This document shows, piece by piece, positions 1 through 6,000 of a stretch of DNA of 7,836 nucleotides (positions are counted from its first letter, which is position 1; every line of letters starts with the position of its first letter). The position numbers and the translations under genes are program-made. The notes under the pieces are model-generated. The model was not told the origin of the DNA and made no database searches. It saw only the letters and a program-made list of their open reading frames with translations. The stretch is from contig CAKZQX010000162.1 of NCBI GenBank assembly GCA_937141995.1, positions 1 to 7,836 on the forward strand. Reading direction: 5' to 3'. Source of the DNA: an uncultured Chloroflexaceae bacterium. GTDB lineage: Bacteria > Chloroflexota > Chloroflexia > Chloroflexales > Chloroflexaceae.

Positions 1-125
1 ATCCCGATAGCAGCCGGCACCAACCAGAGCATCGAGGCAGGGTAGGCCATTGCTGCCCCGCCTGCCATGCTGCCAAACGTGATCAAGAACGCTCCGCGTG
101 CTAACTCTTCGCCAGTGATGAGCAT
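1..125 (-). CDS. Start of a small hydrophobic membrane protein, cut by the window edge
   Basis: A reading frame opens with ATG at 125-123 and stays open to the left edge, giving about 41 residues that begin MLITGEELARGAFLITFGSM and continue with small and hydrophobic residues (AGGAAMAYPASMLWLVPAAIG). A GAGG ribosome binding site (132-135) sits 6 bases upstream of the ATG and contains part of the stop codon of the preceding gene (134-136), so the two genes look translationally coupled. The Gly/Ala-rich hydrophobic stretch after residue 10 is consistent with a membrane helix. The product cannot be identified from this fragment. Given the membrane protein just upstream, a transfer-apparatus or envelope component is possible but unproven. 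Confidence 0.6.
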   Translation of the reverse strand, partial: MLITGEELARGAFLITFGSMAGGAAMAYPASMLWLVPAAIG

Positions 126-133
126 AATGAGCC

Positions 134-769
134 TCACGACGACAAGGCGTGAACAGACTGCGTTCGTCCACCCCGAAGCAGTCCGATCACGCAGAACACA
201 AACATGGTCACACAGAGGACCATGATCGCCTGGATGAAGATGGATACGAAAAACGTCCAGCCAACACAGACAATAAAATGTGACACCGGGTTGTCTGTCC
301 AGCCGTCAGTCGTGCTCCATGCACGCGGCCAGTCAGTAATGTAGTCAAATACAATACTGGCATGCACGGCGGAGTTGGAGAGCGGATGATTAATACTGGG
401 AAAGACCAGTTCGAGAAAGGTAGGTAACAGCGTGAAACAGGTAGCCAGGAATGCAACGATCACGCTGGCGGCAGCATTGCCCGCATGCCGCTCAAACTGG
501 CGCTGCATCCCATCAAACGCCGGCTCCGCCTGGTCACGCATGCCGGTCATGAAATCCCAGGTAGACGAGAGATCCCACGTCCAGTAGATTGGCAGACAAC
601 ACAAGAAAATGAGGAGCGACCCAACCAGCAGGGTAAGGGCTACTGCCGGTTCCATGTTTGCACACGCCTGACGCGCTGCCAGCACAATGCCCCGCAGATC
701 CAGCATTGTGCTGATGCACGACCGCCGCTGCGGTTCAACAATAACACTGCGTAGTTCGCCTGCACTCAT
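134..769 (-). CDS. Multi-pass membrane protein of unknown function
   Basis: The start chosen is the ATG at 769-767 (product MSAGELRSVIVEPQ..., 211 residues). AAAGGA at 778-783 lies 8 bases upstream of it, but only 2 bases from the ATG at 775. The longer reading to 835 would place the start inside a hairpin. Hydrophobic segments are visible at about residues 41-62 (PAVALTLLVGSLLIFLCC), 99-124 (AAASVIVAFLATCFTLLP) and 164-198 (a 35-residue stretch that could be one or two helices), giving three or four membrane passes. The loop between the first two contains WTWDLSSTWDF and charged residues. I do not recognise a family. It follows a 95-base gap after the parB-linked gene and is coupled to another membrane-protein start at 125, so the two may form a small membrane module. 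A conjugation-type membrane component is conceivable, but no motif supports it. Confidence 0.75.
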   Translation of the reverse strand: MSAGELRSVIVEPQRRSCISTMLDLRGIVLAARQACANMEPAVALTLLVGSLLIFLCCLPIYWTWDLSSTWDFMTGMRDQAEPAFDGMQRQFERHAGNAAASVIVAFLATCFTLLPTFLELVFPSINHPLSNSAVHASIVFDYITDWPRAWSTTDGWTDNPVSHFIVCVGWTFFVSIFIQAIMVLCVTMFVFCVIGLLRGGRTQSVHALSS

Positions 770-804
770 CCTCATAGTCCTTTCTATTCTATGTAATAAT
801 AGGG

Positions 805-834
805 TGCCAGGGTTTTTGTAGTCCTTCCCTGGCA
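805..834. repeat. Hairpin 2 in the gap before the membrane gene
   Basis: TGCCAGGG (805-812) and CCCTGGCA (827-834) form a perfect 8-bp stem around a 14-base loop. It lies in the 95-base gap between the small Cys protein and the membrane protein, immediately after a second hairpin. No T-run follows it on the minus strand, so a simple intrinsic terminator is not clearly supported. It could slow transcription, protect an mRNA end or act as a leader structure for the membrane gene, whose ribosome binding site is about 25 bases downstream. Confidence 0.5.
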
Positions 835-836
835 TG

Positions 837-861
837 CGCCGGGTGTTGAAGGCACCCGGCG
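837..861. terminator. GC-rich hairpin just after the small Cys-protein gene; possible terminator
   Basis: CGCCGGGTG (837-845) and CACCCGGCG (853-861) form a perfect 9-bp GC-rich stem with a 7-base loop. It begins 3 bases after the stop codon of the gene ending at 865, where a transcription terminator is expected. On the minus strand it is not followed by a T-run. On the plus strand it is followed by TTATTATT, which is only weakly terminator-like. It may be a partial or bidirectional terminator that reduces read-through from the replication genes into the membrane genes. Confidence 0.4.
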
Positions 862-864
862 TTA

Positions 865-1293
865 TTATTCGTCCTCAATCTCCCGTAACTCTGCGTCCAC
901 CCCCGGGAGTGCAAAAGCGGCGGCCTGGGCCTGCTCGTATGCCTCACTCCCTAATACCATATCCTCCAGATCAAAGCGCTCATAGTCCTCTGGATGGGTC
1001 ACAAAGTCGGCTACATCCAGGCAACACATACTCGGCGGATAATGACATCCCTCGCATTGGTGCCGCAGGTAGACAAAGAGCGGTGTTACCCATTCCTCAT
1101 GCAGGTAACGCTGTTGCGTGTAGCTCCACTCCCCCGCGTTGATCTGGAGCCTGCCCTCCACCGTTGTTCGTACCCCATCAGGCGAATAGATCTGCCAATC
1201 ATCACGGTCGCGGAGTTTGGCCCAGGTTGTGTAATTCGTCAGTTCCACCGCTTTTTTGATATTCGCCGCATCCGTTATGACATATGCTTTCAT
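865..1293 (-). CDS. Small acidic protein with a Cys cluster, unknown function
   Basis: This 142-residue protein (MKAYVITDAANIKKAVELTN...) starts with an ATG that overlaps the stop of the parB-like gene as ATGA. A near-ideal ribosome binding site, AAGGAGG (1301-1307), lies 7 bases upstream, so the start is secure and coupled to the upstream gene. Cysteines are concentrated at residues 80, 83, 90 and 91 in the segment C-E-G-C-H-Y-P-P-S-M-C-C. This could bind a metal, but it lacks a second clean CxxC pair. The C-terminal third is strongly acidic and alanine-rich (DLEDMVLGSEAYEQAQAAAF... ending REIEDE). I do not recognise the family. Its position after ParB suggests an accessory maintenance or regulatory protein (inference). 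A 20-bp palindrome lies just upstream of its ribosome binding site and could regulate it. Confidence 0.75.
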   Translation of the reverse strand: MKAYVITDAANIKKAVELTNYTTWAKLRDRDDWQIYSPDGVRTTVEGRLQINAGEWSYTQQRYLHEEWVTPLFVYLRHQCEGCHYPPSMCCLDVADFVTHPEDYERFDLEDMVLGSEAYEQAQAAAFALPGVDAELREIEDE

Positions 1294-3017
1294 ACACTAA
1301 CCTCCTTCTGATCTGATGTTTGCATGCAAACATCCTCCGGCGTGCTAATGTTCACACCGAGCCAGCGTGCGATCCCGTCTACGCCGGTGCGCGCGGACTC
1401 CGGCTTTTGCTGTGCGTCGTAGGGAATACTGCGCTCCAAAATGTAGCGTGCAATACGCTGCTGGATCTCATCCGTGCTGGCCGTATCCGGTAAATGCAGT
1501 CCCATATGACTGCCAATCCGATGCCAGACCTTCGGATGGCCGGTCTGGATGGCATCCAGGATAGCCGGCAACGCCGGTTTCAGGATTGACTCAGCCTCGG
1601 CACGCTGTGACTGTTGCTGCTGCTCTGCCGCACGGTTCTGTTCCGCCTCACGCGCTTTGATGCATGTGCATGACCGCCGTTTCCCGTGATGACACACAAT
1701 TGCCGCGTGCGGATGCCCGTCAACGATTGGCCGTACCCCCCGGTTTTCCTCCTGGAAGACAAGCCGTAGTTGATCACATCCTCCTCTCTTCAGGATATCC
1801 TCCAGGTATGTTTTGTGACCATTGCCCCAGAAGTAATCACACTCGTCCCAGACATCATTCGCTGAACAGTTCCCTGACGGTATCCCTGAATCCGCGCTGG
1901 CAGCAGCCAGTATCCTATCCTGGTACGTCGTCGCCTTCAGGCGGTAGCAGTCCCGGTCAGGGCAACGAAGCCCACTCTGATGTTTCACCCGGATGGGGCA
2001 GGTTGTACAGGTGGGGGATTGTACATCTGCCACCTGCAGGTCGATCTCGATAAATGGTACCCGGGCGAGGAGGATGGTGCTGTTGCAAATGGCAGTATCG
2101 ACACTGCGCCGTAATGCGTCACTGCTGCTGGTCGCCGATGAACGGATGATCTGTGATGGTTTGTGAAAATCGAACGTGTCTTCCCCCTCTAGCGCCCGCA
2201 GCGCGGGATCTGGTAGGTCAAGCAGTGGCAGCAGGGCCAGCGCCTTGCGTTCGGATAACTCCCCGGTGTGCAACTGTCGCTGCTGCTCGGCCGGCAGCTT
2301 CAGCAGGCGCAGCTTGTTCGCCAGCGTGCTGCGATCCAGACCCATCTTTTCGGCTGCCTCGGTTTGCGACCAACCGAAGTCCTGCATAGCGCGCTGAATT
2401 GCCTTCGACTGCTCCCAGGCGGTCAGGTCTTTGCGCTGTTGATTCTCGCTCCATGCCATCAGCGCCATGCGCTCATTGTCTAATTCCTTAAACAGCAGCG
2501 GCATGTGGGCATACACTGCCGACTCCTGCTCCAGTACACGATAGGCAGCGAGTCGTGTATGTCCAAACGCCTGCTGCGCCCGGGCGCCGGTAGCAATTGC
2601 CGCTGCAATATCGAGGTCTGGTGTAAGCGGGAGAGGCGCGCCGCCGGCATCCACCAGGCGGGCGACCGGCGTCTGGAGCAGACCGTTTTGCCGGATATCA
2701 TCCGCAATTTTGAGGACGTGCGTCATGTCCTCTCCGTGGCGCGGTTGCCAGGGATTCGGGTCGATGCTGCTCAGCGGCACCTGTACCGGCTCAGACTGTT
2801 TGCGCGCAAACACCAGCGCGCGGTCGCGCGATTCGCCGGCAGCTTCAGCACAGCGAAAGCAGCGCTTAAAGTCCGGATCGTCCTCCCAGAGGTTATCCGG
2901 GTCTTCAACGATTCCGCAGCGGCTGCGCCATCCGGTCTCGGTGCGCTGCCAGTGGTGGTTTTCGCTCCCTTGCATGCCCCACTGCCATACATCCTGTTCG
3001 ATTTCGGTCTGTGTCAC
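1290..3017 (-). CDS. ParB/RepB/Spo0J-family DNA-binding protein with extra Cys clusters
   Basis: This 575-residue protein is likely a partition or regulatory DNA-binding protein. The GTG start at 3017 overlaps the primase stop (GTGA) and has GGAGG (3023-3027) 5 bases upstream. Residues 34-56 carry C34, C53 and C56, zinc-ribbon-like but with one ligand unclear. The ParB nuclease/CTPase-like domain spans about 78-200: VPLSSIDPNPWQPR (80-93), DDIRQNGLLQTPV (106-118), GHTRLAAYR (152-160) and ENQQRKDL (191-198). A helix-turn-helix follows (FGWSQTEAAEKMGLDRSTLANKLRLL, about 214-239). The CTP-binding GERR box of chromosomal ParB is replaced by GHTR, as in many plasmid and phage relatives. A second cluster, CTTCP...RCPDRDC (337-357), and CxC (450-452) follow, then a Gln-rich coiled region (about 455-475). 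The length is roughly double that of a typical ParB. No ParA is visible. Nucleoid-associated or regulatory roles are alternatives to segregation. Confidence 0.9.
   Translation of the reverse strand: MTQTEIEQDVWQWGMQGSENHHWQRTETGWRSRCGIVEDPDNLWEDDPDFKRCFRCAEAAGESRDRALVFARKQSEPVQVPLSSIDPNPWQPRHGEDMTHVLKIADDIRQNGLLQTPVARLVDAGGAPLPLTPDLDIAAAIATGARAQQAFGHTRLAAYRVLEQESAVYAHMPLLFKELDNERMALMAWSENQQRKDLTAWEQSKAIQRAMQDFGWSQTEAAEKMGLDRSTLANKLRLLKLPAEQQRQLHTGELSERKALALLPLLDLPDPALRALEGEDTFDFHKPSQIIRSSATSSSDALRRSVDTAICNSTILLARVPFIEIDLQVADVQSPTCTTCPIRVKHQSGLRCPDRDCYRLKATTYQDRILAAASADSGIPSGNCSANDVWDECDYFWGNGHKTYLEDILKRGGCDQLRLVFQEENRGVRPIVDGHPHAAIVCHHGKRRSCTCIKAREAEQNRAAEQQQQSQRAEAESILKPALPAILDAIQTGHPKVWHRIGSHMGLHLPDTASTDEIQQRIARYILERSIPYDAQQKPESARTGVDGIARWLGVNISTPEDVCMQTSDQKEVSV
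1301..1307 (-). promoter_or_regulatory. Strong Shine-Dalgarno for the small Cys protein
   Basis: AAGGAGG on the minus strand, 7 bases before the ATG at 1293, lies within the last codons of the parB-like gene. It fixes the start of the downstream gene and suggests it can be translated efficiently in its own right, not only by coupling. Confidence 0.8.
1315..1334. promoter_or_regulatory. 20-bp perfect palindrome, parS/operator-like site 1
   Basis: GATGTTTGCATGCAAACATC reads identically on both strands. Its core, TGTTTGCATGCAAACA (1317-1332), matches the palindromes at 2797 and 5448 except for the two central bases. It lies in the last codons of the parB-like gene, 8 bases upstream of the ribosome binding site of the next gene, where a bound protein could also act as an operator. 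The outer TGTTT/AAACA equals that of the classical parS sequence TGTTTCACGTGAAACA (established knowledge). Binding by the ParB-like protein encoded here is an inference. Confidence 0.6.
2797..2812. promoter_or_regulatory. 16-bp perfect palindrome, parS-like site 2
   Basis: TGTTTGCGCGCAAACA is a perfect palindrome inside the 5' part of the parB-like gene and is identical to the copy at 5448-5463. It encodes Phe-Ala-Arg-Lys in the overlapping gene. The location of a site within or beside the gene of its own binding protein is typical of ParB systems (established knowledge). Assignment to this ParB is inference. Confidence 0.6.
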
Positions 3018-6000
3018 TGGTTCCTCCGTTCTTCCAGCATGCTGATGAACTGCTGGAGTTGGTTGATCGTCTTGACCTCTAACTCTGTCGCCAGTTCTGC
3101 CGGTGTTCCCACCTGGCGCAGCAGCTCCCGCGCCCGGTTGACCAGATCGCGCCGCACCCGGATGGTGATATCCTCCCGTGCCGGCAGGACTATCGGGCGT
3201 TGTTGGGGCGTGGTCCCTTCTGAGCCGTTGACGCCCTCGACTTCGAGACTCATGTTAGAGGTATATGTCAAAAAGTATGGATCACCTGGATCACCCCCCC
3301 TTTTGGCGTGTCCTGATGCTATCGAAGGTGATCCATAACTATGGATCACCTGTGGATCACCTGGATCACTTCGCACTCCGAAGTTTTCAGGTGATCCATG
3401 GTGATCCATAGGTGATCCACAATTATCTTGCTTCGATTTCGCGTCCTGATGCGGTAAAGCCGGGGTGATCCACGGTGATCCAGGTGATCCATAGTTTTTA
3501 CATACTGACTCCTTTTTTTCGGAAACCGACGCATCCTCGGTGGGTTCGTCCTCATCCAGGTGGAGCGCTGCCGGCTTGAGCGCCAGCACCCATTTGGGCG
3601 TGTTGCCTTTGTCGGCTCCCTCCCATGTGCGGGACGGGTTGCGCCGGCGAACCGTGAAATCGCCCCGGTTCCCCCGACACGCCAGTAATCCATCAGCCTC
3701 AAGCTGCTGGAGGATGGCCGTCTGCGAGAAACTGAGCGGCTGGCGCTGGTCGCTACAGACCCGGTTGACCTCTTTGAACGCCTTCTGCTTGTACACGCCG
3801 ATGCTGCCGTCTTCACACACGAAGCCCATGACATTGCGGGCCGGCAGGTGATAGTTGCACTGAGCTCTGAACTCGCCAACTTCGCCGGTGCAGTACCAGC
3901 CGTCATCGGTGGGTTTCAGTGGTGCATCACAGCGCGGGCAGGTCATCCCGGGATGCTCCAGCGTAAATTCACCGCTCTGGATCAGTTCTGCCAGCACGGT
4001 GCAGAAGATGGTTGCCGGGCGACTCTCCTTCTGCCGGGCAACCAGGACATCGGCCAGCAGTCCCCGGGCCTCCAGGTGGGCCGCGTTGAGCGTCTGTGCC
4101 TCCGCTGCGGAGATGTAGCCCGCTTCCTGGAGCCAGTGCGAGAGCACCAGCCAGGCAACGCGATTCTGACGCAGACTGCCGGCGGCACGCTTGTGGCCGG
4201 GTAACTCGCGGTCATCCGCCCGAATGAGCGCCTGGAGCCGTTCGCGCATCCCGTCCGCGCCGGTGGCGTCCAGGGTGCCTGCCAGCGCCTGCACAAACTG
4301 CCGCCAGAAGGCAACCAGGTGGCCCGCTGCACCCGCGCGCTGCAGATCGGCCAGGGCGTCGGGCCGGGTGACGTTCGGGTGCAGTTGCATCGCCATAAGC
4401 CGGGCTTCGATGCCATAGTCCCCCACCGAGGGGAGATCTTCGGCGGTGCTGAAGACGATGCAGCGGGCGGGCCGGATGCGGTCAATCTGCTGCGTTTTGG
4501 TGCCGCGCGTCCGTCCGGTACTCTCACTGTAGTTGTGCAGGAAGCGCTTAAACTGGTCCGGGTGAATGACGCCCTGCTTGTAGTCGTCAATGAGCAGGGG
4601 CATATCCCGGTAGTAGAAAACCAGCATGCCCAACCCGACTGACGTTGCATCCCACTTCGGCACGCTGGCCCCATCTGCCCGCTCTGCCGTGAAGCTCGGT
4701 CCATACAACGCCATCACGCCCGCCCGGATCAGCGCGGTCTTGAGCGCGCCGGACTGATGAAACAACCAGACCAGGGAGCGCGCGGTATTGCCGCTGAACC
4801 GATGCAGCAGCGGGAGTGTTGCCTGCCCTGCCAGGATGAGCGCCAGCGGTTGCGGGCACAGTTCGCCCCGCAGAAAGCGCAGCCAGGCCGCTGCACCCTC
4901 GGCCGCATCCCCTGGTCCACAGAGTGTATAGTGATTGCCGATAGCACTGGGGTCAATCTCGGCACGCACCACCGGCGTGGTGCCCTCGGCAGTGATCGCG
5001 CCGTCGCTTGCCAGGAAGTGCCAGCGATTGCCGATCTGCTCCCAGCCGGTGCAGGTGTAGACGGTGCGCTCTATCGGCGCGTCCCCCTGGTTGGACAGCA
5101 ACCGCACGGCGCGCAGGACTTCACGCGGGTTATCGTCAAAGGTGCCTTCCCGCAGGCCCGCGCGGAGCGCCAGTCGCGCCTGCCGGTCGTCGGCCCAATC
5201 CTCGGCGCTGATTTCACAGTCCAGGGAGCGCCCCGATGGAGTGCGCAGCGCCAGCCGCTGGATCGCGGTGGTTTGCTGGCCGTCGCACTGGTAGACGGTT
5301 TCGGTAATACGGGCCTGGTAGTTGGCTACCATGACGCCGTTGTAGATGCCGCCCCGCTCGTACGCGTAGCCGCCACCGTGGTGCAGGTCATACCAGCGCT
5401 CGGCATCTTGTGCCTGGGCAACCAGGGTGCTGAGTGTGGCAGGGCCATGTTTGCGCGCAAACAGATCGAGGTCGATCTTCGGTGTGGTGTATGGTCGGGG
5501 CAGACGCAGCACCTTGACGCGGATCGCCAGGCGTTGCAGGTCGTCCAGCTTGGTGCGTAAGGTCTGGATCTGGGTGGTAAGCGCCTCAAGCTGTGTCATG
5601 AAGAGTACCTGCTCCTCGGTACTGGCGCTTTTGGTCTGGGTGCGGATCTCCTCCAGCGCGGTGCTGGTGGCGGCGATCTGGCGGCGGATGCCGATGCCGG
5701 TCAGGTTCTCCACGGCCCGTAGCGTCCAGGCTTCGCCAGGGGACATCTGGAAGGGATCGCGCCGGGCTTCGACATCATAGGCAATGACAACCGTACGCCG
5801 GGCAAGCTGCCGGATGAAGGCCTCGGGCAGGTAGCCGACGCCCGGTTGCCCAACAGCCGGTATCCCCATCTGATGCGGGAGGAGCGCCTTTAGTTCGCCC
5901 TCGGTAAGCACAACGGGCGCGCCATCCTCCAGCGCGGCCAGGCTGTCGAGCAGGTAGAGCGTTGGGGTTGCACCGGCGTAGAGGCTGACGCCTGCCGGTG

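Noticed and set aside
655..670. Further copies of the palindrome, such as TGTTTGC at 655, AGTTTGCGCG near 6025 and TGTTTGCC near 7610
   Set aside because: Only one half matches in each case and no palindrome is formed, so these are at most half-sites and may be chance.
775..835. Longer N-terminus of the membrane protein, starting at 835 or 775
   Set aside because: The 835 start falls inside a hairpin without a ribosome binding site, and the 775 start leaves only 2 bases after AAAGGA. The 769 start has 8-base spacing.
3240..3270. Separate gene starting at the in-frame ATG before the RHH-like tail, with a TTGACA promoter element upstream
   Set aside because: There is no ribosome binding site before that ATG and no -10 element at the right distance from TTGACA (3270-3265, minus strand). 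The frame is continuous with the primase.
2505..3338. Long plus-strand open frame of 277 codons opposite the parB-like gene and the end of the primase gene
   Set aside because: It runs antisense across two well-supported minus-strand genes with clear domains, its peptide shows no recognisable motif, and it is explained by codon bias of the opposite strand in GC-rich DNA.
3279..3490. CRISPR array
   Set aside because: The repeats are 8 bp, in both orientations, with 1-3 base gaps or irregular longer gaps and no uniform spacers. They also lie inside a coding frame.
3346..3906. Minus-strand open frame of 186 codons in another frame of the primase gene
   Set aside because: It overlaps the zinc-ribbon and linker part of the primase gene out of frame. 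Its DHLDH/WITMDH-rich end is only the 8-bp repeat read in other frames.
4757..5560. Plus-strand open frame of 267 codons opposite the primase-helicase
   Set aside because: It is a shadow of the coding strand, lies wholly inside the primase gene and has no independent support.
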